Shown piece by piece: positions 45,005-54,705 of a DNA stretch of 64,000 nt. The DNA lies in contig OY764903.1 in NCBI GenBank assembly GCA_963668605.1, forward strand, positions 3,410,001 to 3,474,000, written 5' to 3'. A program made the translations under genes and the position numbers. The first letter of the stretch is position 1, and each line of letters opens with the position of its first letter. Source of the DNA: G963668605 sp963668605 (lineage in GTDB: Bacteria > Acidobacteriota > Terriglobia > Bryobacterales > Bryobacteraceae). The notes under the pieces are model-generated. The model was given only the letters and a program-made list of their open reading frames with translations. It searched no databases and was not told where the DNA came from.

Positions 45005-46624
45005 TCAAATACTCAAGGTCGTCAACTGGCGCTTGCCGGACAACTCGTAATCGAAGATCACCTTCGAGACGAATACTGCTGTAAACAAGTTGGCAATCAA
45101 ACCGATTACCAACGTGACCGCAAAACCCTTAACCGGGCCCGATCCAAAAATAAACAGGAAGGCGCACGATACGACCGTCGTCACGTGCGTATCGATGATC
45201 GTCAAAAACGCCTTGCTAAAACCCGCATCGACGGCAGCCACAACAGCCTTGCCCGCGCGCAATTCCTCGCGGATCCTCTCAAAGATCAGCACGTTGCTAT
45301 CAACCGCGATACCTATCGTCAGCACCACTCCGGCGATGCCGGGCAGCGTCAAAGTCGCCTCGAAGTAGGCGAGCGCCGCGATCAGGATGAGTGCATTCAA
45401 CACGAGCGCGAGCGTCGCATTGACGCCGCTGCGCTTATAGTACACCAACATCACGAACACAACCGCGACCAGCCCGACGATGCCGGCGACAATTCCCTGG
45501 CGGATCGAATCGGAGCCGAGCGACGGACCCACCGTGCGCTCTTCGAGCGGCACGATGCCGCAGGGCAGCGAACCAGCCCTCAAGTTCAGTGCAAGATCGG
45601 AAGCCTCTTGCTGCGTCGCAGCACCGGTGATGCGGCCCTGGTCCTCGATGCGGTTCTGGATCGTCGGAGCGCTTAGCACCTGGTTGTCCAGCACAATCGC
45701 CAGACGGTTGCCGATGTTCGCCTCCGTGAAACGTCCAAAGCGCTTGGCGGCATCCTGCGTCAGTACGAATCCCGTCTCCCAGCGGCCCGGCATTTCGCCT
45801 TGCTGCGCGCGCGAGTCGCGCAGATCTCGTCCCGTGACGACCGGCACGCGATTCAGCAGGTACCACGAATCCACGGTCTCGCCGCGCCGGGCGCCGCGCA
45901 CCCATTTCGTATTCAGCGGCAGGACGCCCCCGTGCTTGGCGAGCCCCTGTTCCTGGGTGCTGAACGGCCCGTCTTTCACCTCGTACAGTTCGAGCATCGC
46001 GGTGGTTTGCAGAATCTGCTTGATGCGGCCCGGATCGTCGACACCAGGCAACTCGATCAGAATCTCGGCCTCGGCGTCGGAGCGCCCGCGCGGCCGAACG
46101 GCGGTTTCGGCCAGGCCGAGTCCGTCGATTCTGCGTCCGATGGTGTGGATACTTTGCGTGACCGTGTCCTGCTTCAACTTGAGGGCTTCGGTCGGCTTCA
46201 GGTTCAGCCGGTAGTCGGTCGAATTCACGCCGGTCAGTGCCCAGGACGCCACGCGTTCGGCGATCACGCCGCGGAAGTTGCCAGCCTTGATAGCCGGCAC
46301 ACCTTTGATGTTGATCTGGATCTGATCCGCCTCATTGATGCTCGCGGGGTCGTTGCGGTCGACTGAGGCGTACTCGATGCCGCCCTTGTTCATGTCCTCT
46401 TTAAGCCGCTCGATGATCTGGTCCGCTTCCGCCTTGAAGGCGTCCTGCACCTGCACCTGCAACACAAGGTGGCTTCCGCCCTTGAGATCGAGTCCCAAAC
46501 GAATGTTCTTCTGGACATTGGCGAGCAGCTCATCCTTTGACTTCGGGATGCCGATGATTCCATAGAGGCAAATCAGGAGAGTCGCGACGATGATGAGGGT
46601 CTTGATGGCGAGATTTCTTTGCAT
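45005..46624 (-). CDS. secD: Protein translocase subunit SecD
   Basis: A 539-residue protein with six membrane helices and a large periplasmic part. Signatures are LGLDLKGGSHLVLQV near the N-terminus, ILIELPGVDDPGRIKQIL (P1 region), AGSLPCGIVPLEERTVGPSLG, and GIAVDSNVLIFERIREEL in the RND-like core. It works with SecF and YajC. It lies in the standard order tgt-yajC-secD-secF. Confidence 0.97.
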   Translation of the reverse strand: MQRNLAIKTLIIVATLLICLYGIIGIPKSKDELLANVQKNIRLGLDLKGGSHLVLQVQVQDAFKAEADQIIERLKEDMNKGGIEYASVDRNDPASINEADQIQINIKGVPAIKAGNFRGVIAERVASWALTGVNSTDYRLNLKPTEALKLKQDTVTQSIHTIGRRIDGLGLAETAVRPRGRSDAEAEILIELPGVDDPGRIKQILQTTAMLELYEVKDGPFSTQEQGLAKHGGVLPLNTKWVRGARRGETVDSWYLLNRVPVVTGRDLRDSRAQQGEMPGRWETGFVLTQDAAKRFGRFTEANIGNRLAIVLDNQVLSAPTIQNRIEDQGRITGAATQQEASDLALNLRAGSLPCGIVPLEERTVGPSLGSDSIRQGIVAGIVGLVAVVFVMLVYYKRSGVNATLALVLNALILIAALAYFEATLTLPGIAGVVLTIGIAVDSNVLIFERIREELRAGKAVVAAVDAGFSKAFLTIIDTHVTTVVSCAFLFIFGSGPVKGFAVTLVIGLIANLFTAVFVSKVIFDYELSGKRQLTTLSI

Positions 46625-46655
46625 GGGACGATCTGCTGAATGAGGTCTTTTCTAT

Positions 46656-46970
46656 TTACTTACTGGATTCTTCCGAAAGCCGGCCGGACACGGCACTGCG
46701 GAGGAACTGGATTTTCACGTTGTCGGGCTTCACCCGCAGAACCAGATTATCACCTTCCAGGCTCACAATGCTGCCCACGATTCCGCCGCTCGTAATCACG
46801 GTATCGCCGTTCTTCAACTCCGCGAGCATCTGTTTCTGCTGCTTCTTCTGTCGCTGCATGGGCATGAAGAGCAAAAAATAGAAGATACCAAAGATCAGCA
46901 GGACCGGCAGGAAACCCATGATCGGGTTGGCCGCAGCGGGAGTCTGCTGCAACAAAATATTCAAGAACAC
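46656..46970 (-). CDS. yajC: Preprotein translocase subunit YajC
   Basis: A 104-residue protein with one membrane helix (MGFLPVLLIFGIFYFLLFMP) followed by the diagnostic PMQRQKKQQKQMLAELKNGD and VITSGGIVGSIVSLEGDNLVLR. It associates with SecDF. The start is a GTG. It lies between tgt and secD. Confidence 0.95.
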   Translation of the reverse strand: MFLNILLQQTPAAANPIMGFLPVLLIFGIFYFLLFMPMQRQKKQQKQMLAELKNGDTVITSGGIVGSIVSLEGDNLVLRVKPDNVKIQFLRSAVSGRLSEESSK

Positions 46971-47006
46971 CTTCTACCTCTCTTATCGCGTGAGAAATGC
47001 AGAACA

Positions 47007-48140
47007 TCACTGCTCGGGCGCAAATTCCGCTCGAACCCTGGCCAACAACGCCGGGAATGTCCCAAGCAGTATAGTCTGTCTGGTTTGCCGCATGATGTCA
47101 AGGTAGTGCGTAAGGTTATGCAGCGTCGCAAGAGTCGAGAACAGGATCTCATTCGCCTGGTACAGATGCCGCAGGTACGCCCGGCTGAAATTCAGGCACG
47201 TGTAGCAGCCGCAGTGCGCATCCACTGGTCCCTCGTCCTCCTTATACTGCGCCTGCTTAATAACCAACTTCCCGTGCGTTGTGAACAGATAGCCGTTGCG
47301 CGCATTGCGCGAGGGCAGCACGCAATCCATCATGTCGACTCCGCGCGCGACGTATTCGGGCAACTCCTCGGGCATCCCGACACCCATGCAGTAACGTGGC
47401 CGGTCCGCTGGCAGCAGCGGCGTCGTGGCTTCCGTCATCTCCTGGCTGAGAGCGCGCGGTTCTCCCACAGAGAGCCCGCCGATCGCGTATCCGTCGGCGT
47501 TTAGCTCGACCAACTGCGCGGCACAGTCCCGTCGCAGATCGGTGTACATGCCGCCCTGCACGATCGGGAACAGCGCCGTGTGCAGGCTGGTCTCGCGCCG
47601 CTCGTAGTGCGTGTAGGCCTTGCGCGCCCAGCGGACCGTGCGCTCCATCGACGCGCGCGCATCTTCATGGCTGGCCGGATACGGGAGGCACTCGTCGAGC
47701 ACCATGGCAATGTCGCTGCCGAAGGCGAGTTGCACGTCGACCGTCGACTCGGGCGTGAACAGATGGGCGTCTCCGTTCAGGTGCGAGTGGAACAGCACGC
47801 CTTCCTCACTGATTTTGCGCAACGTATTGAGGCTGAAAACCTGGAAGCCGCCCGAGTCGGTCAGAATCGCGCGCGGCCAGGACATGAAGCGGTGCAGGCC
47901 GCCCATGCGGCGGATCAGTTCATGGCCAGGCCGCAGGAACAGATGGTAGGTGTTGCCCAAGATGATCTTCGCATCCAACTCGCCCGCAAGGTCACGCTGC
48001 ATCACGCCTTTAACTGTCGCTTGCGTTCCAACGGGCATAAAAACGGGCGTCTCGATGACGCCGTGCGCGGTATGGATCAGCCCGGCGCGTGCGCCCGTCA
48101 CCGGACACGTAGCCTGAACTTCAAAACGGATAGCTGGCAC
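47007..48140 (-). CDS. tgt: Queuine tRNA-ribosyltransferase
   Basis: A 377-residue TIM-barrel enzyme that exchanges guanine-34 for a preQ base in GUN-anticodon tRNAs. The general acid is in AILTDSGGFQVFSL, the nucleophile in VDMMDCVLPSRNARNG, and the zinc site is C-x-C-x2-C (HCGCYTC) with a later His. The start is GTG (MPAIRFEVQ). It is the first gene of tgt-yajC-secD-secF, an order conserved in many bacteria. Confidence 0.97.
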   Translation of the reverse strand: MPAIRFEVQATCPVTGARAGLIHTAHGVIETPVFMPVGTQATVKGVMQRDLAGELDAKIILGNTYHLFLRPGHELIRRMGGLHRFMSWPRAILTDSGGFQVFSLNTLRKISEEGVLFHSHLNGDAHLFTPESTVDVQLAFGSDIAMVLDECLPYPASHEDARASMERTVRWARKAYTHYERRETSLHTALFPIVQGGMYTDLRRDCAAQLVELNADGYAIGGLSVGEPRALSQEMTEATTPLLPADRPRYCMGVGMPEELPEYVARGVDMMDCVLPSRNARNGYLFTTHGKLVIKQAQYKEDEGPVDAHCGCYTCLNFSRAYLRHLYQANEILFSTLATLHNLTHYLDIMRQTRQTILLGTFPALLARVRAEFAPEQ

Positions 48141-48346
48141 CTCTACATTGTACGCAGTGTGAATTTCTTACCACACTCGACAAACGCCTTCCATTGATTC
48201 TAAGGAGCTTTTGTTTTGGCCAACGAGTTGCTGCCAAGATGCTGTACGCGGGGCGTTCCGTACGCCCTATTTGCTTCTTTCCTCACCGCCGCGCGGGCTT
48301 CCTCGGCCTGTGTGGCGGTTTTTTTGTACAATCGTGTCCCAGAGCG
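48141..48346. other. Intergenic space between tgt and the YwaF-like gene
   Basis: A 206-base divergent gap. It should hold promoters for both strands; TACAAT near 48327 is a possible -10 for the plus-strand gene. A TTG-started 85-codon frame beginning at 48216, behind AAGGAG, overlaps the YwaF-like gene and has no recognisable content, so it is not called. Confidence 0.4.
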
Positions 48347-49021
48347 ATGCCGAGCACGCTGCGCCTATTTTCGCCGGTTCACCTGGCAATCCTGGCTGCC
48401 ATTCCGATTGCGGCATGGAGTCTGTCGCGGCTTGCCCGGCGGAGTCCCGCGTGCGGGCGCGCGATCCGACTAACATTCGGAGCGCTGCTACTGGCAAACG
48501 AGTTGTATTGGAACTTCTATCGTGTGCGCACGGAGGGCTGGCGATTTCCGGAGGGCCTGCCGCTGCAACTCTGCGATCTTTCCATCTGGATGGCGATCTG
48601 CGCTGCGTTGACGCTGGCGCCGTGGGCCGTCGAGGCAGCTTATCTGGCCGGCGTCGCGGGAGGCGGCATGGCCGTGCTGACACCTGACCTGTGGGCGCCG
48701 TTGTGTTCGTATCCCACCATTTACTTTTTCTTCGCGCACGGCGGGCTGATCGTGGTGAGTCTGACGCTGCTCTGGAGCGGGATGGCGCGGCTTCGGCCGG
48801 GCGCAGTCTGGCGCGTCTTCGGCATCGTCAACGCATTTGGTTTGTTCGCCGGAATCTTCAACCTCGTATTCCACACTAATTACATGTATCTGTGCCGCAA
48901 GCCGCAGAGCGCCTCGGCACTGGACGTGCTGGGGCCATGGCCGATCTACCTTCTCGCCGGCGAGGCCGTCGCCCTGCTGCTATTCTGGCTGCTCTGGCTG
49001 CCGTTTCGCCGAGCCCGCTGA
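48347..49021 (+). CDS. TIGR02206/YwaF-type integral membrane protein
   Basis: A 224-residue protein with about six helices. Diagnostic parts are WNFYRVRTEGWRFPEGLPLQ followed by LCDLSIWMAICAAL, and FFFAHGGLIVVSL and HTNYMYLCRKPQSASALDVLG. The family is widespread and of unknown function. The ATG at 48347 starts the conserved part; the longer frame upstream adds a non-membrane leader. It precedes cysS on the same strand by 158 bases. Confidence 0.85.
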   Translation: MPSTLRLFSPVHLAILAAIPIAAWSLSRLARRSPACGRAIRLTFGALLLANELYWNFYRVRTEGWRFPEGLPLQLCDLSIWMAICAALTLAPWAVEAAYLAGVAGGGMAVLTPDLWAPLCSYPTIYFFFAHGGLIVVSLTLLWSGMARLRPGAVWRVFGIVNAFGLFAGIFNLVFHTNYMYLCRKPQSASALDVLGPWPIYLLAGEAVALLLFWLLWLPFRRAR

Positions 49022-49179
49022 ATACGCGGGCCGGGCACAAAACCTAAGCGGTGCGGCAGCGACCGGTGGCGAACAATTGCCCCTGGGACACAGCCTCCAG
49101 TCGCTTTCGTTCCCGGCACCGCTACGGCATGTGATGGGTGTCGTGCGAAGCAGCCTGATACGATGGTGGAATAACCCCT

Positions 49180-50580
49180 ATGTCTTTGCGTTTCTATAAC
49201 ACGCTGACCCAGCAGGTGGAATCGTTCCGTCCACTCTCCGGCAACACCGTACGGATGTACACCTGCGGACCCACGGTCTGGAATTACGTCCACATCGGCA
49301 ACCTGCGCACATTCGCCTTTCAGGACATTCTTCGCCGCTGGCTGCGCTACCGCGGCTTTGAACTCGACCACGTCATGAACATCACGGACGTGGATGACCG
49401 CATCATCAAGGAGTCGGTCGCGGCCGGCAAGACGCTGCGCGAGTACACCGACGTCTATACGCAGGCTTTCTTCGAAGACACGGCGGCCGTGCGCCTGGAG
49501 CGGCCCGAGCGCGTCGCGCGCGCCACCGAACATATCGGCGACATGGTGAAAGTGATTGAGGATCTCGGCGCGAAGGACTGCACCTACACAAGCGAAGGCT
49601 CGGTCTATTTCCGCATCGCGAAGTTTCCGGAATACGGCAAACTGTCGCACTCCGATTTCAGTGGGCACATGGCGGGGGCACGCGTCGATAGCGACAAGTA
49701 CGACAAGACCGACGCGCGCGACTTCGTGCTCTGGAAAGCGCCGAAACCGGGCGAGCCGTTCTGGGAAACCGCGATCGGACCGGGGCGTCCCGGCTGGCAT
49801 ATCGAATGTTCAGCGATGGCTATGCGCTATCTGGGTGAGACGCTCGACATACACGCCGGCGGAGTGGATCTCACATTCCCGCATCACGAAAACGAGATTG
49901 CGCAATCCGAATCCGTGACCGGAAAACCTTTTGCGCGATTCTGGCTGCACTCCGAACACCTCATGGTGGAAGGCCAGACGATGTCGAAATCGCTCGGCAA
50001 CTTTTACACGCTGCGCGACCTGCTCGAGAAGGGCTACCCGCCGGAGACGGTGCGCTACCTGCTTATCGCCGCCCCGTACCGCAAGCAGCTCAACTTCACC
50101 TTCGACGGGTTGAAGGCTGCGGCCACGGCCGTCGAGCGACTGCGCAACTACAAGCTGCGCCTCGAAACGGACAAGTTCGCCGAGGGCCGCGATGAGGCTT
50201 TGACCACCCGCACGCGCCTCGCGCAAACGCAGTTTGAGGAAGCACTGGACGATGACTTAAACACCGCCGAAGCGCTGGGAGCAATCTTCGAATATGTGCG
50301 CGAGACCAACACCGCGATGGACGCCGGCGAATTCAAGGCGGGCAACGCGGCGGCCGCGCTCGAACTGCTCGCGGCCTTCGATCTCGTCTTCGACGTGATC
50401 AAACTGACCGCGCACGCCGGTGGGCTCTCCGACGAAGCCATCGAGGCGCTCATCGCCGAACGTGTCGAGGCGAAACGGTCGAAGAACTTCCAAAGGGCAG
50501 ATGCGATCCGCGCCGAACTGCTGGAGCAGGGCGTGATCCTCGAAGACACCAGAGAAGGAGCACGCTGGAAACGAAAATGA
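49180..50580 (+). CDS. cysS: Cysteinyl-tRNA synthetase
   Basis: A 466-residue class I synthetase. Zinc ligand Cys is in MYTCGPTVWNYVHIGNLRTF, which also holds the HIGH-type HIGN motif. The next zinc ligands are in HIECSAMAM and FPHHENEIAQ, and the KMSKS equivalent is QTMSKSLGNF. It charges tRNA-Cys. The ATG follows GGTGGA. The next gene overlaps its stop by four bases. Confidence 0.97.
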   Translation: MSLRFYNTLTQQVESFRPLSGNTVRMYTCGPTVWNYVHIGNLRTFAFQDILRRWLRYRGFELDHVMNITDVDDRIIKESVAAGKTLREYTDVYTQAFFEDTAAVRLERPERVARATEHIGDMVKVIEDLGAKDCTYTSEGSVYFRIAKFPEYGKLSHSDFSGHMAGARVDSDKYDKTDARDFVLWKAPKPGEPFWETAIGPGRPGWHIECSAMAMRYLGETLDIHAGGVDLTFPHHENEIAQSESVTGKPFARFWLHSEHLMVEGQTMSKSLGNFYTLRDLLEKGYPPETVRYLLIAAPYRKQLNFTFDGLKAAATAVERLRNYKLRLETDKFAEGRDEALTTRTRLAQTQFEEALDDDLNTAEALGAIFEYVRETNTAMDAGEFKAGNAAAALELLAAFDLVFDVIKLTAHAGGLSDEAIEALIAERVEAKRSKNFQRADAIRAELLEQGVILEDTREGARWKRK

Positions 50581-51773
50581 AGATCCACACGAAGGCCGTG
50601 CATGCGGGCGACCGCAAGAAAGCGGGCTCGCAAGTGCCCGTCACGACGCCGATCTACACGGCAGCGAGTTTTTTTTACGAGACCACAGAACAGTTAGACC
50701 GCGTCTTCGCACATGAAGAAGACGGCTATTGTTACTCGCGCTACGACAACCCGACGAACGCGGCGCTGGAAGCCTTGGTCACGGAGTTGGAAGGCGGCCA
50801 CGGCTCGCTGGCCTGCTCCTCAGGGATGGCGGCACTGCAACTCGCCATCACGGCAGCGCTGACGGACCGGAGGCGCTCGGTGCTCGCGGCCGAAGCCATT
50901 TACGGCGCGACGATACGGATGCTCACGAATGTCTTCGAACCCGCGGGAGTCGAGGTCGCATTCACAGACATCTTCAACCTGGAGACTTTCGAAAAGGCCG
51001 TCGAGGCCAGCAAACCCGGCTGCGTGCTGATTGAAACGATTTCAAATCCGCTCCTGCGCGTCGGCGACATTCCCGCTATCGCGGCGATCTGCCGTCGAAT
51101 CGGAGCCGCCTTGCTGGTGGACAGCACCTTTGCAACGCCGATGATGGTTCAGCCGCTTGCTCTGGGCGCGAACCTGGTCGTGCACAGCGCGACGAAATAC
51201 CTGGCCGGCCATGGCGACGTCCTGGGCGGCACAATCACGTGCGACAGGGAGCACTATGAGACGGTTCGTGCTCTCTCTCGCGCTTACGGCCCGATCCTCG
51301 GCCCCTTCGAGTGCTACCTGACGATGCGCGGCATCAAGACGTTTCCGCTGCGCTTCGAGCGCCAGTGCGCCAATGCCGCGCTCATCGCCGCCGCACTGCG
51401 CCGGCATCCCGCCGTGGAACGCGTGTTTTATTTGGACGACCCTGCCCACCAGGATGCAGAGGTGATCGGCCGGCTCTTCCCCGAAGGGCTGCGTGGCGCG
51501 ATGGTGGCCTTTGAGATTCGCGGCGCACAGCGCGCGCAGATCTTCCGCTTCATGGATTCATTGAAGCTGGTGGTGCGCGCGACTTCACTGGGCGACGTAC
51601 ACTCGATGCTGCTCTATCCCATGATGGCCAGCCACCGCGACGTGCCTCCCAAGCAACGCGAACGAATGGGTATCCGCGAGAACCTAGTGCGGCTCTCGGC
51701 GGGCATCGAGGCTGCTGAAGATGTGATTGCGGATCTGGAACGGGCCTTGGCCGCCGCCACTTTGATAGAATAG
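50577..51773 (+). CDS. Cys/Met metabolism PLP enzyme (cystathionine synthase/lyase family)
   Basis: A 398-residue fold-type I PLP enzyme. Motifs are YSRYDNPTNAALE, the PLP-stacking region SLACSSGMAAL, LLVDSTFATP and the PLP lysine in VVHSATKYLAGHGDVLGG. The family includes cystathionine gamma-synthase, gamma-lyases and O-acylhomoserine sulfhydrylases, which sequence reading alone cannot separate. The ATG overlaps the cysS stop (ATGA), suggesting coupled cysteine or methionine supply and use. Confidence 0.9.
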   Translation: MKIHTKAVHAGDRKKAGSQVPVTTPIYTAASFFYETTEQLDRVFAHEEDGYCYSRYDNPTNAALEALVTELEGGHGSLACSSGMAALQLAITAALTDRRRSVLAAEAIYGATIRMLTNVFEPAGVEVAFTDIFNLETFEKAVEASKPGCVLIETISNPLLRVGDIPAIAAICRRIGAALLVDSTFATPMMVQPLALGANLVVHSATKYLAGHGDVLGGTITCDREHYETVRALSRAYGPILGPFECYLTMRGIKTFPLRFERQCANAALIAAALRRHPAVERVFYLDDPAHQDAEVIGRLFPEGLRGAMVAFEIRGAQRAQIFRFMDSLKLVVRATSLGDVHSMLLYPMMASHRDVPPKQRERMGIRENLVRLSAGIEAAEDVIADLERALAAATLIE

Positions 51774-51790
51774 GGATCTGGACCCCTCTT

Positions 51791-52348
51791 ATGATTTCAG
51801 CAACACAAATGCGTCCGGGCATGGTGATCAAGTTCGAGAAGGAACTCTACTCGGTTTTCAGCGTGTTCCATCGCACCCCGGGCAACCTTCGCGGCTTCGT
51901 CCAGGCGAAGATGCGCAGCCTGCGCAGCGGTAGCATGACCGAACATCGCTTCTCTTCCGAAGACAAGGTCGACCGCGCCATCATGGAAGAGCATGAGATG
52001 GAGTATCTCTACGACGACGGCGAGTACTTCTACTTCATGAACATCGAGAACTACGAGCAGATGCACCTGACCAAGGACCTGCTGGGGGACGCCACACAGT
52101 ACCTCACACCACAGCTCAAAGTCGCAGTGGTGTTCTATGAAGGCAAACCGATCAGCGTCGAACTGCCGGCCGCCGTGGAACTCACGGTCGTCGAAACCGA
52201 ACCCGGCATGAAGGGCGCATCGGTGTCGAACGTCGGCAAGCCCGCCAAGATGGAGACGGGGCTAGTAGTGAACGTGCCGTCTTTCATCAACGAGGGCGAG
52301 AAGATTCGCGTGAGCACCTCCGAGGGCGCTTACCTCGAAAGAGCCTGA
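51791..52348 (+). CDS. efp: Elongation factor P with non-canonical tip loop
   Basis: A 185-residue three-domain EF-P that rescues ribosomes stalled on consecutive prolines. The KOW-like first domain contains FHRTPGNLRGFVQAKMRSL. The tip residue that is Lys34 in E. coli or Arg32 in Pseudomonas is Asn32 here, with Arg34 two positions on. The C-terminus GEKIRVSTSEGAYLERA is standard. No epmA, epmB or earP gene is in the window. The stop overlaps the convergent selA by 19 bases. Confidence 0.96.
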   Translation: MISATQMRPGMVIKFEKELYSVFSVFHRTPGNLRGFVQAKMRSLRSGSMTEHRFSSEDKVDRAIMEEHEMEYLYDDGEYFYFMNIENYEQMHLTKDLLGDATQYLTPQLKVAVVFYEGKPISVELPAAVELTVVETEPGMKGASVSNVGKPAKMETGLVVNVPSFINEGEKIRVSTSEGAYLERA

Positions 52349-53661
52349 AGCAATTCCCGCTCCTCGGACGGCAGCACGGTCCGAAGATCCAGCACGACAG
52401 TATCCTCTTCGATTCGAGCTATTACGGCTGGTTCGCCCAGCCGTAATTTGCGTTCAAGGGCAGTTGCGTCGTCCGTGCGAATCCGGATCAGGCAGGTGGC
52501 AAGCGGTTGCTCCGGCGTCGCACCGCCGCCGACCAACGACTCTCCGTCGATCAGTTCCACTGCATGGATCGTTTTCAAGGCCTCGATGAACGGCGCCAGG
52601 CGTTCGGCGCGCTCACGAATCCGCGCGGCTGGCTGCGCGATCATCGCCAGCGCCGGCAGTTCTTCTATCCTTCCCAGGAGCAGCGCACGCAGCGACGCTT
52701 CGAGAACTTCATAGATCAGCTTGTCGAGACGCAGCGCACGGAACATCGGATTGCGGTTCAGACGTTCGACAAGATCCGCCCTGCCTGCAAGAATTCCCGC
52801 CTGTGGGCCGCCCATCAGCTTATCGCCGCTAAACGAGATCAGATCGACGCCAGCCGAGAGGCTCACGGCGGCAAGCGGTTCCTCCACGCCATACGGTTTC
52901 AGATCGACAAGGCAGCCGCTACCGAGGTCCTCATACAAAGGAATCCCACTCGCGCGCGAAAGCGCCACCAACTCCGCCAGCGTCGGCCGCGCGGTAAAAC
53001 CTTCCATGCGGAAGTTGCTGGGATGCACCCGCATCAGCAGGCGCGTGCGCTCGTTGATCGCGGCGCGGTAGTCGCCGATGTGCGTCCTGTTGGTCGTGCC
53101 AACTTCTCGCAGAATCGCTCCGGAGCGCGCCATGATCTCGGGGATCCGGAAACCGTCGCCGATCTCGATCAGTTCACCACGCGAGACGATGACTTCGCCG
53201 CCCGAGGCGAGTTCGTGAAGCGCCAGATAGACCGCGGCCGCATTGTTGTTGACTGCGATGCCCGGAGCGCCGAGCAGCCGTTCGAGTAACGGTGCGATGT
53301 GGGCGCCGCGCTTTCCGCGATGTCCGGTTTCAATATCGTACTCGAGATTTGAATAGCCGCCGGCGAGTGTGAGCGCGGCCAGCGGAGCGCGCCCCAGATT
53401 CGTATGCAACACTACGCCGGTCGCGTTGATCACGCGGCGCAGCGAGGGCATTTCAAGGGCCTGCAACGAACGTTCAACGATGGCTTCGACTGCGCCGCCA
53501 ACGGGCTCGCGGCCCGCCAGAATCGCGCGGCGCATCCCATCGAGAACGCGCCGGATCTCCTCGACGACTAGCGCCCGCGGGTAGCGCGCCAACGGTCCGG
53601 TCGCGCGCGCCAGAACCGCATCCACCGAAGGCAATTCCCGAAGCTGCACGTGCTGATCCAC
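52330..53661 (-). CDS. selA: L-seryl-tRNA(Sec) selenium transferase
   Basis: A 443-residue bacterial SelA. It converts Ser-tRNA(Sec) to Sec-tRNA(Sec) using selenophosphate. Signatures are LRRVINATGVVLHTNLGRAPL, YSNLEYDIETGHRGKRG, LREVGTTNRTHIGDY, MRVHPSNFRMEGF and the PLP lysine K281 in LISFSGDKLMGGPQ. The start is a GTG. selB, selD and selC are not in the window. Its presence shows that this genome probably decodes UGA as selenocysteine, which bears on the ArsC-like gene at 6820. Confidence 0.96.
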   Translation of the reverse strand: MDQHVQLRELPSVDAVLARATGPLARYPRALVVEEIRRVLDGMRRAILAGREPVGGAVEAIVERSLQALEMPSLRRVINATGVVLHTNLGRAPLAALTLAGGYSNLEYDIETGHRGKRGAHIAPLLERLLGAPGIAVNNNAAAVYLALHELASGGEVIVSRGELIEIGDGFRIPEIMARSGAILREVGTTNRTHIGDYRAAINERTRLLMRVHPSNFRMEGFTARPTLAELVALSRASGIPLYEDLGSGCLVDLKPYGVEEPLAAVSLSAGVDLISFSGDKLMGGPQAGILAGRADLVERLNRNPMFRALRLDKLIYEVLEASLRALLLGRIEELPALAMIAQPAARIRERAERLAPFIEALKTIHAVELIDGESLVGGGATPEQPLATCLIRIRTDDATALERKLRLGEPAVIARIEEDTVVLDLRTVLPSEERELLQALSR

Positions 53662-53751
53662 GCTTCGATACTAACATCGCCCAATCTGGCACTTGCATTG
53701 TTCACCCGGTTTGAGGCAATCTTATAGGTCTTTCGAAAGTTGCAATATTTC

Positions 53752-54705
53752 ATGCGGGTCAGAGTCCTTTATCACGATCACTGTTTCGACGGCGCGGCTT
53801 CCGCGGCGTTTTTTACGAGATTTATTGCGGATAAATATCATCCCGAGGCTGAATTCCTGTTCACGGGAATGGCGCACAAGGCGTCCCAGCTTTTCGAGGA
53901 GAGCCTGTTCGATGGTGACGAAAATGCCATCGTCGACTTCAAGTATTCGCCGAGCCCAAAGCTCACATGGTGGTTCGACCACCACCAGAGTGCGTTTCTG
54001 ACGCACGAGGACGCCGAGCACTATAAGCGCGATACGAGTGGGAAAAAGGTTTACGATCCCAAGTTCCGCTCCTGCACGGGCTTCATCGCGAAGATAACCC
54101 GCGAACGTTTCGGTTACCAGCCATCCGATCTCGACGAACTCGTGAAGTGGGCCGACATCGTCGACGGCGCGCAGTACAACAACGCCAACGAGGCCGTCGA
54201 ATTGGGCGCGCCCGCGATGAAGCTGACGCTAATTATCGAAGGCGTGGACGGCTCCGAGATGGTGCAGAAGATCATCCGCTGGATGCGCGAAAAGAAGCTC
54301 GGCGAGATCATCGAGATGCCGGAGGTGCAGGAGATCTACAAGCCACTGCACGAGCGGCATGTCCGTTCGATCGACCTCATCGGGAAGCAATCGGTCTGCA
54401 AGGACGGAGTCATCTTTTTCGACCTTACGCCGTTCCAGATCGAAGGCTACAACAAGTTCATCCCGTACTACTTGTTCCCGAACTCCGTTTATACGGTTTC
54501 GGTAAGCGTCTCCAGCTTCCGCACAAAGGTCTCAGTCGGCTCCAACCCCTGGGTGAAAGGCGACCTGAAACACAACCTCGCAACCATCTGCGAACGCTAC
54601 GGAGGCGGCGGCCACCCGCGCGTGGGAGCGATCAGTTTTGAAACAGGCGCGGTGGACGAAGCGAAGCGGGTAGCTGCGGAAATCTCCGCGGAGCTGAAAA
54701 CGTAG
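53752..54705 (+). CDS. DHH-family phosphoesterase
   Basis: A 317-residue protein. Motif I is YHDHCFDGAASAA, the DHH motif is in WWFDHHQSAFLT, and the DHHA1-like C-terminal motif is RYGGGGHPRVGAISF. Two metals are expected in the active site. Relatives include exopolyphosphatases, nanoRNases and oligoribonucleases; substrate not determined. The ATG giving MRVRVLYHDH is preferred over a TTG four codons earlier. It is divergent from selA. Confidence 0.85.
   Translation: MRVRVLYHDHCFDGAASAAFFTRFIADKYHPEAEFLFTGMAHKASQLFEESLFDGDENAIVDFKYSPSPKLTWWFDHHQSAFLTHEDAEHYKRDTSGKKVYDPKFRSCTGFIAKITRERFGYQPSDLDELVKWADIVDGAQYNNANEAVELGAPAMKLTLIIEGVDGSEMVQKIIRWMREKKLGEIIEMPEVQEIYKPLHERHVRSIDLIGKQSVCKDGVIFFDLTPFQIEGYNKFIPYYLFPNSVYTVSVSVSSFRTKVSVGSNPWVKGDLKHNLATICERYGGGGHPRVGAISFETGAVDEAKRVAAEISAELKT

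Noticed and set aside
48216..48473. An 85-codon TTG-started frame behind AAGGAG
   Set aside because: The ribosome-binding site is good, but the product has no recognisable features and most of it overlaps the YwaF-like gene in another frame.
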